Below, one piece after another: positions 20,745 through 31,264 of a stretch of 36,356 nt of DNA (positions within the stretch are counted from its first letter, which is position 1; each line of letters begins with the position of its first letter). The stretch is from positions 1 to 36,356 of the forward strand of contig FMBT01000223.1 of the NCBI GenBank assembly GCA_900095095.1, in the 5' to 3' direction. The position numbers and the translations under genes are program-made. The notes beneath the pieces are model-generated. The model had not been told where the DNA came from, did no database searches, and worked only from the letters and a program-made list of their open reading frames with translations. The stretch comes from Fragilariopsis cylindrus CCMP1102. Lineage: Eukaryota; Bacillariophyta; Bacillariophyceae; Bacillariales; Bacillariaceae.

Positions 20745-21420
20745 CTAATCCTTTCTTTCTATTTCTAATATCAATTCCTTTGAAGTTTCATTATCTAATC
20801 GGTGGAGTACTGGATTGATTCCAGCTTTCTTCAGATCTTCAAATAATTCATTGTAACCTTGGACTAATGATGCTGTTTTTCTGTTCTTGATTGCTACTGC
20901 ATTGATTGTATTTGAATCATAATCATACATCACAAGGACATAGCATTGCCTTGAGCTGAAGTGTGGAAATCGCCTGGAAGATCTGTTGCTATGATTCCTT
21001 TTAACTCTTCAAATGGTATTATATCCACTGCCACAGTATGCTGTCTGTTGGTGACGCGTATGGGTGGTGGTAAACTGGTTCTGGATCTAATTCTTCATTC
21101 ATTATTTCACTGATTGTTGGTTTTGTAGTAGACCTAATTCCTTTTCTAATCATGTGCAAATGGCCCATTGTTGTTGATATTGATTTTGGTAGGTGTCTTC
21201 TCACTGCTGCGCTAGTTAATCCTGGAAATGATGTTAACCAATCATTATCAATGCATTGCATAGTGTTTTGACTGGTAGTGATCCAATGTGCATTGTGATA
21301 TGCCATTAATTTTGCTATGGTTGGTTGATGATATGCACTGTTTGCTGCATGGCTTGGTAGTGGTGGAAGTTGTTGTGCTAATATTCTTGCTTTCTCACGA
21401 TGTTTGATTGGTATCATCCA
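20745..21420 (-). pseudogene. Element 2 integrase-like region
   Basis: The minus-strand frame 20933-20745 reads Y-D-Y-D-S-N-T-I-N-A-V-A-I-K-N-R then G-Y-N-E-L-F-E-D-L and L-H-R-L-D-N-E-T-S-K-E-L. This matches the integrase block of a retroelement lineage common in diatoms and oomycetes (Y-D-S-N...N-R...R-L-D-N-E). The frame 21417-21019, with P-S-H-A-A-N-S-A-Y and L-P-K-S-I-S-T-T-M-G-H-L-H, is the segment just upstream in the same polyprotein. The intervening frames are broken. Confidence 0.72.
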
Positions 21421-21850
21421 CAGTGTTGAGTTTTGTCTCTAATTCCTTTTAATATTATTTTATTATTTTTCTTACCACGATATTGTCTTCAGTTAATTCA
21501 ATTTACATCCATCATCTGCTAATACTGGTATGGAGAGTAGTGGTGTATCCATTTCATTGAAGTGAAAGCTGTTTTGGCCTTGTCAGTTAATTCTGGAATA
21601 TCTAATTTTGTGTTGCTACTGATACCATGGATTGATTATTTGCACAAATCACTTTTATTTTGTCATGGATGTTACTCTTGTCATCTTTATTAGGAAAGAA
21701 ATGTCCTGTTGCTGCTGAATCTGCTACAGTTTGATATATTCTTCATCTTCTACGATTGCTGCTAGTTTTTTATAGGTGCTCGAAGAATAACAGTGTGAAA
21801 TTGGGTTAATAGTTGTTTTATTTTTATTTGTGTTTCTATTTCAATTACTG

Positions 21851-22272
21851 TCATTCCTCCAACCCATCACAAGTTAGATCGTAAATGCAAGTTCCGAGTG
21901 ATCCACCCATGGTTGGTGCTGTTGCCTCTTTCTTGTGGGCTGCTTCATCCTTGATGTACTTGCAGGTCATACTGTTGTGTTTGATATCAAAGCCACAGGT
22001 CCAACAGTACTCATCATTGGACCATCTTCGCATGTCCTAGTGCCGTCCTTTCCATTCTTGGGGAATGCATTGCTTCCGAGAGCGCGATAGCCTCCACCTC
22101 CTCCACCTCCTCCTTTGTTGAGCTCAAGTTGGTTGAGTCGGTCAGTTAACACTTGGATTTGTTGTGATTTGGCGTCCACAGCAGTTGCTTGTTGTGGTGG
22201 TGGTGGTTGTCTTTCTGCCATTAGGGCTGCGCAGTGTTGTTCCAGCAAGTTGATCTTCTGGTTGGCCTCCAT
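21851..22272 (-). pseudogene. Element 2 gag C-terminus with zinc-knuckle-like motif
   Basis: The minus-strand frame from 22272 has a coiled-coil-like segment (I-N-L-L-E-Q-H-C-A-A-L) and a poly-Gly run followed by Y-R-A-L-G-S-N. In the neighbouring frame (22033-21851) it reads Y-C-W-T-C-G-F-D-I-K-H-N-S-M-T-C, a C-x2-C-x5-H-x4-C arrangement resembling the nucleocapsid zinc knuckle of this retroelement type. Confidence 0.7.
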
Positions 22273-22439
22273 TGATGCTTGGGCAATACCTTCATGTTTT
22301 CTTTGTTTTTGTTGATCTCCTCCTTGACAGCATTGGCCATTCCAAGTGCTTTGAGTGTTCCAGTATCATTCTTGTTGTCATTGATGGCCTTTGTGAAGTG
22401 AGATTTGAACTTCTTCCATGTTTTGTTGACTGTATCCTG

Positions 22440-23101
22440 TTTCTTCCACTCCTTGATATCCAGTTTCAAATCGATGTGCTCCTTGAACTGATTTAGTCCA
22501 TGCGAATGAGCGTTGCTTCATCAATTGATTCATTCAATGATTCCAGGGTGTTTCTAGCATCTTGACTAGCTTGTAGTAGACTTGGGGTTCTTCCGTCGGA
22601 TCATACTGTTGCTCCAGGACCTTGTGTAATGCTGTACTTGGTCTGCTACATCCTCTGGTCGGACATACTGGTCCATGAGGTGTTGGAATAATTCAATGGC
22701 TGTGTAGCCAAGACGTCACCATTGTTATCCTGTAGTTCTAGGAAATGGTAGTCTTTGAATGCATGCATGATCATCTTCTGTTGCTGCTTGTGCTAACTTG
22801 TATCTTTTCCAAGCTAGTAGCTTGCCTTGTGGATTTCGTGTGCATTGTGCGTCGCTCCAGTGTACTCTCCAGGGTTGGTTGGTGGAGTGATTTGAGCTGT
22901 CACAAGACGTTTCTTGCTCCATTCAGTAGCGTCCCACACGATATAGGAGTGACCATGATCATGTGTTGCTGGATCAGCACAAACCCGTGTTTGTAACTGT
23001 CTACTGATTTCTCTTCTTGCTCTGTTGATGCTGAGTAGTGTAGGTTGAATGGCATTGCGGGTGATGGTGGTTAAGTCGATTTCTTCTTCTGTTTCCTTCA
23101 T
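22440..23101 (-). pseudogene. gag: Element 2 gag N-terminal region
   Basis: Starts at the ATG of 23101, 151 bp inside the 5' LTR, beginning M-K-E-T-E-E-E-I-D-L-T. It reads about 95 residues before a break; further gag-like coding fragments follow in other frames. No domain is recognised beyond its position at the 5' end of the element. Confidence 0.6.
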
Positions 23102-23252
23102 CTTGCTTGTTGTCTGTTGTGGTATACGATTTTGTATACTACTGTCTTTGTCTGTTTACGGTGTTGTTTGGCTGTTTGCCTACCGTTGTCTTTGTCTTGT
23201 TGTTTAGTGTCTCTAAAAGTATTGTTGCTTAAGCGACAATATAACTTTAGAC

Positions 23253-23523
23253 TGTTGAGCTACGATATAGCGTATACTTTGGTTATTAACTAATGTCTAA
23301 AGTTATTATGAGCTATCTATCTTAGCATCCAACTGGGTGTTGGATCCCTATTACAACTGTCACTCACTCGTACGCGATTCTAGCTAATGAGTGGTTGATA
23401 TTCAGTTGGTTTGAATGGGTCAAGCTCGCCTGGTGGCAACTGGCTGGCTGGGCTGTTGTATTTGAATACTCTCTAGTAACGGGTTTGCGCGCCCCACTTG
23501 CTAGTGACTTGAGTATCTCATCA
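23253..23523 (-). repeat. 5' LTR of element 2
   Basis: 271 bp, the 5' LTR with respect to the minus-strand genes. It matches 17593-17868 apart from one substitution and two short gaps. It is followed on the plus strand by the target duplication CTTCC (23524-23528), then 65 bp of host DNA before the PhnD-like start. Confidence 0.9.
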
Positions 23524-23593
23524 CTTCCAATGCCTTCGCTGCCGTATTGCTAACAACAATAACAACAGCAACAGTGTTGGTTGAAACGAAAGA

Positions 23594-24099
23594 ATGCTAA
23601 GTATTCTGTGTTTCTGCTAGAAACAATAGTATCGGTATGTCTCTTCTTTGTTGCCGGAAACTCTTTTTGTGTCAATGGTCAACTCATTTTTACTGCCATT
23701 TCAAGACAATCAGATGAAGTACTCAAAGAAGTTATGCTGTAACGGGCATACCTTGAGGATTACATCCAGACCGCATGTGATTCTGATATTACTGTTACAT
23801 ATAGTCCGGTTTCTAATTATCAAGATGCGGTAGATGCCCTTCTAACAGGAAATGCAAATTTTGTGGGGTATGGAGGACTGACAGGAGTGGAGGCGGGGCT
23901 AATGCTCAGCGATTGGAGGACACCAGATTCACTAGTGGTTTTTATTCATGGACCTGATCTTGACGTATTGGAGGGAATTGAAAGTACAAACAATAGATCG
24001 TTAGCATTTGGGTCTAATTTGTCCACCAGCGGCCATTTGATGCCTACATACTATATAAACAGGGCAGATCCAAAATGCAAAATGTACAATAAAAAGTAA
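23594..24099 (+). pseudogene. Truncated PhnD-like phosphate/phosphonate-binding protein
   Basis: From the ATG at 23594 the frame, after one missing base in the TTT of 23611-23613, gives a hydrophobic signal-peptide-like start (MLSILCF..., C-L-F-F-V-A-G-N-S). The mature part then resembles PhnD-family periplasmic-type binding proteins: Y-L-E-D-Y-I near 23750, Y-S-P-V-S-N-Y-Q-D-A-V-D-A-L-L-T-G, F-V-G-Y-G-G-L-T-G-V-E-A near 23857, and L-A-F-G-S-N-L-S-T-S-G-H-L-M-P-T-Y-Y near 24000. An in-frame TAA at 23740-23742 interrupts it, and the frame ends at 24099 before the second lobe expected of a roughly 290-residue family member. A faint F-T-G-G-like segment near 24186 may be a remnant. The family binds phosphate, phosphite or phosphonate. 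Confidence 0.72.
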
Positions 24100-25078
24100 A
24101 AATAAGTGAAGATTTTAAAAAGATTCTAAGGGTTCAATGCGCTTTTATGGTGCAATAATTCCAAGCGATAGCCCCATGCGCAGTTTGCGTTCACTGGAGG
24201 AAGTAGTACTAGTAGTAGCAACAACAATGATTCCAGCGCTTGGACGCCTCTATTCTTGATGACAAGAGGCTATTTTGCCATCGTGATCTTAGATGTCATA
24301 ATGATTGGAGCTACTTTGTAGTCGGGAGGGAAAAAAAGGATCAAAGAGTAGTCACATATACTGTAGTATACTTAATTATAGAACACAAAGGATCATCTTA
24401 TTGTTGCTTTCCAAGGAATATCAAATGACTGGAAATGCTGGCAAAAATATTGTCATGATCATCCAAGCAAGCTACTATTATATACTGCTCATTCGCTCTG
24501 GTTACTTTCTAATAATAGGAACAAAGTATCAATCATCTCAAGACCTAACGAAAGCAGTACAGTGTAACTGGTACTTTTTGACCTTTTGATTTCTTGACTT
24601 GTGTGCTTTGCTGATGTTTGTGGTTAACACTTACATGGATACAGTAAGTTGAAAGTGTATTAATAAAAAAAATGTGCTGGTCATGATATTTGTCCTAGTC
24701 CGTACTACAACAAGTCATAGAAAATAAGTCGGCGATCTACCTAAATAGTACAGTATGTGGTACTATTCGCCGGAAACGACGCTCATTGTATTTTATTCGT
24801 GCTTGCCCCTGCAGTTGCCCTGTGCATACTTCCATTGCGTTTCCATGTCGTAGTGTCTGATACTGTATGTTCCACGCCACGAGTAAAAATCCAGAACAAT
24901 TCTTCTTTTTGGTATCTATCTGCTTATTTGTTATGATTTTATGTAACTTACAGCAGGGGTTCTGTCAGCTTTGTGATTTGATCGTGGTTCTCATACTTTT
25001 CTAAAACAGTAACTTGAAGTTTCTAAACAACCGGGAAAGGAATATAATACTATAATCATCAACCATATATATATCAAC
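24100..25078. other. Intergenic, possible remnant of the PhnD-like gene
   Basis: The left 150 bases may hold decayed C-terminal sequence of the PhnD-like gene, with Ser/Asn-rich codons near 24190-24235. The rest is AT-rich with no credible coding frame and forms the 5' flank of the membrane-protein gene at 25079. Confidence 0.5.
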
Positions 25079-26088
25079 ATGAGTATCAACGATAATCAAG
25101 AATTGTTCGAAAAGTTAATCGATGACGACGATGTCGTCGAGGATATCGAATTACAGAAGAAAAATCACAACAAGAAATCTCCTGTGTTAATCGCAACGGC
25201 GATTGTAGTCTCAGATCCAAAAAAGGGACTAAAATCTCGCCGTAAAGCTGCTCGTAAAGGTGGTAGTAGTAGTAGTTGTCCTTGTTGGTGTAAGTGTATT
25301 GGATGGACTATGTTAGTATTCACATTACTTTCTTTCTTCATTATTGGATGTGCTTTCGTCTGGTTGAATGGAATTTTAAAGGAGGCTGTTGAACAATTTA
25401 CAATTGAAACACCACTCCCAAAATTCGATATCATCGAAATGTCAGACTTGGAACAAAATATTGTTAAGGATCGTGTTATGTTGTTCTTGATCAATTGGCA
25501 GCACCGAAGACGACTACTAACGGTGAACCAAGTGCACCCATCAATGATTTGGTTTTAACTCAAGACGAAATCAATGGATTTATTGGTCATTCTGATTACT
25601 TACGTGGTAATATGATGGTATCATTTCATAAGAATCTTATTGAGGAAGAATACAGCCTACCGATGTATGTGTTGGGATATGATGGTCGTTACTTGGTAGG
25701 AAACGACTACTTGAAACTAGGAACAGAAGAATTGAACAACAAGAATACGATCGAAATGGAAATGACAACAGCTGCAACACATGAAGATTGGTTTGATGGT
25801 CCACTATTCTTTGCAAAGATTCAATACTTGATTACAAATAGTATGACCGAAGAATTTGAAGGAATTATGTTAAAGTTATTTTTAGAAAAGGGAAGTATTT
25901 TTGGACAGGATGCTCCACAAGATTTTATTGATGAACATCAGAACTTGTTAGATTGTTTATATGATCCTACTGATGACTATGATGACGATGATATCGATGT
26001 GGAAGCCATCCGGAACGTTATTGCGAATATTGAAAGTGTTTCAATCGAAGAGGGAAGGATTGTAGTTAAAGCACGAAGTGATGAATAG
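25079..26088 (+). CDS. Unknown single-pass membrane protein (one frame break)
   Basis: About 336 residues after allowing one missing T at 25487-25488, which joins D-R-V-M-L-F to D-Q-L-A-A-P-K. The ATG at 25079 follows ATATCAAC. The N-terminus is acidic, then basic (K-S-R-R-K-A-A-R-K). A Cys/Ser cluster (S-S-S-S-C-P-C-W-C-K-C) sits directly before one strong transmembrane helix (about residues 74-100), then comes a soluble domain of about 235 residues. That domain includes L-T-Q-D-E-I-N-G-F-I-G-H-S-D-Y-L-R-G-N and an acidic C-terminus. The juxtamembrane cysteines could be palmitoylated (inference). No named family is recognised. It converges with the transporter gene; an ACTA/ACTAACTA microsatellite fills 26110-26205. 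Confidence 0.75.
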
Positions 26089-26109
26089 TAATATTAACGA
26101 ACGAATGTT

Positions 26110-26205
26110 ATCTTACTAACTAACTAACTAACTAACTAACTCATAAACAAACAACCTAACTACTTGAAGTAACTAACTAACTACTTGAAGTAAGTAACTA
26201 ACTAT
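26110..26205. repeat. ACTA-type microsatellite
   Basis: A run of ACTA units followed by two TACTTGAAGTAA-containing repeats, in the 3' spacer between two convergent genes. Confidence 0.85.
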
Positions 26206-26340
26206 ACAATCATAACCATTAAATGAATCCTATCTTGGAACGCATTATAAAGCATATTAAAAATTTGTCTTTATTATTATTACTTTCTGACTTAGCTTAA
26301 TGCATCTGGTGATCTGATCTCATCTAATTAGTCGAACAAT

Positions 26341-27896
26341 TCAATTCAGATGGTGTTGTCGTATACAACGAAGGATAAGAATTTCTACCATCCGATAGAA
26401 CGTATCTGTTTGATTTTCAATGAACTTTTGAACGTAATTTGCTTGTCCTACATCATCAAATCGTCCAATATCTTTTATCTTTGCATCTGTTGACACTGCA
26501 GGATCGTCAAGAATTGTTAATGACGGTCGACTACGTCGTTGTTCATCGGTACGTAAAATTTCTCTTCGGATTGATGGTAGATCATTGTTTAACATATCAA
26601 TTGCGGTCGTATTTCTTTCCTTTTCTGATTGGGACGATAGATCAAATAATTTTTCAATGTTTTGTCCAACACGACGTAGTAGATTGACTCGAAGTACATC
26701 ATCCCCAACGAGTTTCGATCGGATGATATTATCAAGCCATACTACACTCATTTGGATATGTGATATCCGATCGAGTTTCAAATTCCACGATTCTACATAT
26801 TTTCGTTTCTCATCTTGTGTCTTCCTCTTAAATGTTGGATCGTAATCAAGTAACGGGAATAATTCCTTCACTTTGTGTAAACTATCTATACATTTGATAT
26901 ACGCGTCGTGTGCAGAATCTGGTGTGTCTGGTTTAAGAACAAGAGTTTTATACGACGGCTCATCATCCTTCCCAGCCGTTTCCAAAACTTCCCTTACAGC
27001 TGATCCCGTCATTTGGGTTAGATTTTTTACCTTAGTTTCAATAAGATGATTCGTAGAAACTGGAAAGACGATAAGAGACGTCAACGATCCTATAATACCA
27101 CCCACAATGATGTTTATTACACGGAATACACCTGTCTTCCATGCATTATCGTTATCGGAACTGTGAAAGGCAACTAGGGCCATACCACATGTTATGGTTC
27201 CCAGCATTGCAGAATAATGACTCCGAAAACCAAAATAACAGCTGACATATACGATTGTGAATGATAATATTACTTGACTCACTCCGAGGTATATTGCATG
27301 CCACATGAAAGATAATGATCCATCGTCATCATTGTAATTTGTTGTTGGGATAAGTAAGGATATGGCCCCAATTCCTAATCCTAACATACCTCCAAATATG
27401 GTGCCAACAAATCTTTGCCACGTTTTCTTATACACAGACCCTAGATCAGGTGAAGCTTGAAATGATGTTATTCCTGCTGTGAAATATACCCAGAATGGAT
27501 CAGGAAGTCCTGCCTCGTTTGGATTTGGACTTTGACATAGTACAAAAAGAGAACCTAAGGTTAGAGCTAGAGTTACTCTTAAAGTAAATCTTAAGTTCTC
27601 ACTGATATTTTTATCGGTCCATTCCTGCATCCTCGTTCCCTTCCACGAACACGATGGCGTAAGTTTGGATGCGGTCGTGATATCGTTATCACTGTCGCCA
27701 ACGCCAACGCTAACACTATCGTCGTCGTCATCGAAGGTCGTATGCGTGTTTGCTTTTTGTGTCTCCTGTGGTTTATCATCAGTGGCTATACTGGTATCCC
27801 ATAAGGTATGCTTATGTTCAAACTATTGGGACAGGAATTGGAAGAATAAGCATTTTCGTCTTTATTGGATGAAATCATTGTCGTTGATGATGCCAT
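26341..27896 (-). CDS. FUSC/ALMT-like multipass membrane transporter (one frame break)
   Basis: About 518 residues. An internal ATG at 27630 gives a 429-residue frame, but the upstream frame is open and an ATG at 27896 (ACAACAATGGCATC) begins coherent sequence. One missing base at the CCC of 27798-27800 joins the two. The N-terminus is hydrophilic, Ser/Asp-rich. Six hydrophobic segments follow, including L-A-L-T-L-G-S-L-F-V-L, W-Q-R-F-V-G-T-I-F-G-G-M-L-G-L-G-I-G and I-I-V-G-G-I-I-G-S-L-T-S-L-I-V-F-P. The C-terminal half is a long cytosolic helical region. The W-x-R-x-x-G-T-x-x-G-G-x-L-G pattern is characteristic of the FUSC superfamily (fusaric acid resistance, aromatic acid exporters, plant aluminium-activated malate transporters). 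Organic anion transport is likely; the substrate is unknown. Confidence 0.78.
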
Positions 27897-28256
27897 TGTT
27901 GTGTCGAATACTAAGCGGAGTTTTTGTTTTATGAGCGAACAATGAAATAAAATGTGAGTGATACTGTAAAAATGAGACGACTTGTACTACGACTGACTGA
28001 TACACTGACTCGATCTCGGCGAGTAGATTTTTTTGTGAGTTTTCTAGTGAGTTGGCATAAAAGAAAGTCGCACGTGACGAACACGGGTTATTTTCACCAA
28101 AGTTTTGGGGAGTGCAGAATTCACGCGCACTCCTTATTTTTCTTCAAGAATATTATAACATAATTTTATGCCTTTATTGTATCAAACGATAAGCATACCG
28201 ATATGTTGTAGTACCGCCATTGCAACTCATACATTAGAGCAATTCAAGTAATAAAC
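27897..28256. other. Divergent promoter region
   Basis: A 360-bp spacer between two genes transcribed away from each other (transporter on minus, FAM151-like on plus), so it should contain both promoters. No clear TATA box or other named element was identified. Confidence 0.5.
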
Positions 28257-29689
28257 ATGAAGAATGATGGCGATGTAGCAGATAATCTCGCCTTACCGGC
28301 ACAAGGATTGCCGAACCCAAAAACATTGAGATGGGCTCATTCAACGTGTTCAAAAGATGATCTTGAAAAAGCTTTACTCGATGAAGATATAAACGCTATT
28401 GAAGCTGATATTGTAATGGGTCATCATCATAAAGTGGAGGAGAATATAACGAGAAGACCGCGAAGGAGGACGAGGGTCATCGTCTACTATAACAAATAGT
28501 ATCAGTACCACTACTGAACCTATTATGGCTCATCCTCCCAACTCAATTTCGGATTTATCTTTTGAAGCATTCATTCATAGATGTATGACGAAAGAAGAAC
28601 ATTCCACTACAAAGGATTGTCCTCGACAACCTCGACAGCATCATTATAAGCATCTCAAATTAGATTTAAAGATGTCGAAACAATTGAACCAGCATTAAAT
28701 ACATTGAAAAAATCTATGATCATAGACAACGACGAAAATAATTCGAATTCGAATTCGAATTCGACGAGCACCACTACTTCTTTTGACAAATCAATATTTC
28801 TTAATGCAGATATAATAAAAGGTCCAGGATGCAATACGAGAAATCAACAACTTGCAATTGTTGATGCCGATATTTTTATGGAAAAATGTTTAGCATTCAT
28901 AGATAGTTTGACTGATCAAGAGGAAGATCGTAAACGAATCATTATGTCATTGGGATGGAAAGTTGACTGTAGATCTTTCTATGGATATACGATCTACAGG
29001 TGAAAGAAATGAAAGATATAATTGAAAAACATGATACTATGAACCGAACTGGTGGTAAGTATACTAGTGCGCTATGCACGTGTAGTAGTAGTCCTAGTAC
29101 GGAATATGTACTACTTCTATATTGATTATTGGCTTGAATTCTCAAAATCAAAGATTCGTTTCTATACACTCTATGATTTACAAAACAAATAATTATCTAA
29201 GGTGTTGTTTTAGCGGTAAATGCTCGCGTTTTAGCAAAAGATCCAAAACCATTTGACTCTATACTGAAAGAATATCCAGAAATGCAATTATTGATTTGGA
29301 CTGGTACTGGCGAGCCTCATATTTCACGCTCACAAATATCAATAATCAATAATCATTATCAATCTATCGGATGTGAAGATCAGATTGGATTTGATTGTCA
29401 GGTGAGCTTGAGTCATTATAATATTATATTACTATATTGTGAGCAACGTGTTACTACCCCCCCCCCCTTCCCCCTATCATCTACTTATATTCCTCCTCCC
29501 ACATACTCACGTCGTTTATCGTTGTACGAACGAAATGCCGATATTCAGGTTGCTTCGACGGAATTCTCTGGAATGTTTTACGATAGTACAGTACGGTCCT
29601 TGGTCTATTTTGGAATGCAAAGAACTATATATTGGATGAATAAAAATACGTCACCGGACGAAGACGTAGGTGCCACGACCATGAGTTAA
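28257..29689 (+). CDS. FAM151/menorin-family protein (two introns, four frame breaks)
   Basis: About 376 residues after splicing. The ATG at 28257 begins the N-terminus; L-R-W-A-H-S-T-C-S-K-D-D-L-E-K-A-L is followed by I-N-A-I-E-A-D-I-V-M-G, then P-I-M-A-H-P-P, L-K-L-D-F-K-D-V-E and L-S-L-G-W-type motifs. This order is characteristic of the menorin/FAM151 (DUF2181) family, which is built like a glycerophosphodiester-phosphodiesterase-type barrel. Frame breaks near 28434, 28474-28476, 28665-28667 and 28990 each fit one missing base. Intron 1 is 29055-29213 (GTAAGT...TTTTAG). Intron 2 is probably 29402-29548 (GTGAGC...TTCAG), 147 bp and free of in-frame stops. In animals, family members act in neuron and muscle biology; the diatom role is unknown. 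Confidence 0.78.
29055..29213 (+). other. Intron 1 of the FAM151-like gene
   Basis: The donor GGTG|GTAAGT and the acceptor TTGTTTTAG|CGGTAA bound 159 bp. Splicing restores the frame G-A-V-N-A-R-V-L-A-K, and unspliced sequence contains stops. Confidence 0.85.
29402..29548 (+). other. Probable in-frame intron 2 of the FAM151-like gene
   Basis: The donor TGTCAG|GTGAGC and the acceptor ATATTCAG|GTTGCT bound 147 bp. The length is a multiple of three and there is no stop in the reading frame, so retention would insert 49 residues including a poly-Pro stretch encoded by a C11 run. Low-complexity composition favours an intron. Confidence 0.7.
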
Positions 29690-30098
29690 TAAGAAGCTAG
29701 ATCTAGACTGAATATGTGCCGAATCGCATCATCTCAAAGAAAAAACATACATATTTGTTCTATGTACAAGTTGTAGTGATAAATTACTATTTCTACCATT
29801 GTAAGCCTGAAGATATTGAGATAAAATAAATAGTGCTACTAATAATATATATGCATGTTGTTGTTGTGCTCTTTTTATGGCCAATTTCTTCCAAAATAAT
29901 GCGATTCGGTTTATCTTAAAATACTATACAAGCATACACGTTTCCCTTTTACTTTAAATTCGTAAGCGTCTTCTTCGATTATTTATGTACTTAATCATCT
30001 GTTATTGTTATAGTTATTGTCATTGTTTCGAAGTTGTCACTATCATACCATCACCGTAGTTTGAAGTTGTTACCGTATTCAGTAGTAGTAAAGTGTTT
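29690..30098. other. Convergent 3' spacer
   Basis: A 409-bp spacer between the ends of the FAM151-like and F-box genes. An AATAAA motif near 29825 may be the polyadenylation signal of the former. No gene is seen. Confidence 0.5.
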
Positions 30099-31264
30099 TC
30101 AGTTCAGTAATTCGATTTCTGGTCGTTCCAATCGCAACATATCCATATTTTCTGGGGTTAAATCACTCCGGAACCAACGTAAAGATGGAACGCTGCGGAC
30201 GAATTTAATTAGAGCACTTTGTGGAAGCATAAATAGATAAGAATTCCTATAGTTGAACTTAGTACTGAAACATTTCGCATTCCGAATCGAAACACTTTCG
30301 AGAGCATTGCTGCAACGATGAAAGAGAAACGTATCTCTGTGATTTCCCAAAGCCAACATCTTATCTATGCCTCGGTCAGCAGATGAGCAACATAAATTTG
30401 AATTGTCCATGGTAATTTCTTTTAGATTACCGATATTAGAAAATCTCATGTCGTCCCCATTCAATTTAATAAACACATACATATCAATATTATTCCACGT
30501 TACTTTTTCCAAATGTGGACATCGTCTTGAAAAATTACGGAGGGCCACCAACATAATAGGACCACATGTGTTGGTAAGATCAATCTCGCGTAACTTTGGA
30601 AGAATAAGCGACAAGTATTCTGCAAGGTTACATAAAAATCTTTTTTCAGTGTCGACACGGACATGTCCAACGACAAAATCCAATCCATTTCAACATATTT
30701 TGGGGTCCCCTTATGAGTATAATATGATATCATCTTGTCTATTTCGATGGAAGGATCAAATTAAATTCGTGTCCATCAGTCACTTTCATGTGAGGATAAT
30801 GTCGTAACTTCTTGTTTGTATTGTTGTCCAATAAATGGTGACACAATTGCTGCAATGATGCGAGTACCGATCCACCACCCTTTGTTGGTCTAATTTCAAT
30901 AGTACGAATAATGTTCCATTCAATACCTGGTCTTCTACAGTCTTCATTTACCACTTTTGAAACAAATGTCAAATTCAAAAGTTCGTCCTGTGTTTGTCCT
31001 AAATAATCCAAAATGGAAACACGGATAGGGAATGGTAAACCCAAAAGTGTTAATGCTGATAGCCCCTCGTTGTTGATTTTTCTACCACCATCATCGTTCA
31101 CGACGTTTTTCACTGACGATGATGAAATCGCCTTTAGTTTCTATTGTTGTCAGTAACTGTCGAACGACAAGATGGAAAGGAGGAACGTTGTTGTCGCTCG
31201 CCTTTGGTGTTTGTTCTTCTTCGGCTGAAACAACAACGACGACGGCGACGGTGGCGGGCGACAT
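30099..31264 (-). CDS. F-box/leucine-rich-repeat protein (frame breaks)
   Basis: About 388 residues on the minus strand. The clearest part begins near 31060 with L-T-L-L-G-L-P-F-P-I-R-V-S-I-L-D-Y-L-G, then L-L-N-L-T-F-V-S-K, an F-box-like helix set. LRR-type segments follow (L-P-K-L-R-E-I-D-L-T-N-T, C-P-H-L-E-K-V-T-W-N-N, L-E-S-V-S-I-R-N-A). F-box/LRR proteins recruit substrates to SCF ubiquitin ligases, and this family is expanded in diatoms. Two breaks (near 30742-30750 and at 30682) each fit one missing base. The start is less sure: no ATG exists in the F-box frame, while the ATG at 31264 opens a coherent frame that meets it at the A-run 31106-31110. That needs either one extra or two missing bases. 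Confidence 0.7.

Larger units (their letters stand above)
17593..23523 (-). mobile_element. Copia-type LTR retrotransposon (element 2), older and more broken
   Basis: A 5931-bp element on the minus strand with LTRs at both ends and a 5-bp target duplication CTTCC (17588-17592 and 23524-23528). Plus-strand LTR ends are TGTTGAG...CTCATCA, so TG...CA in either orientation. Coding order on the minus strand is gag with a zinc-knuckle-like motif, integrase-like region, reverse transcriptase, RNase H, again the Copia order. The LTRs differ by one substitution and 5 bases of gaps, so it is older than element 1. Its frames are fragmented, but the three breaks checked near the 3' end each fit one missing base. 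Confidence 0.9.
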
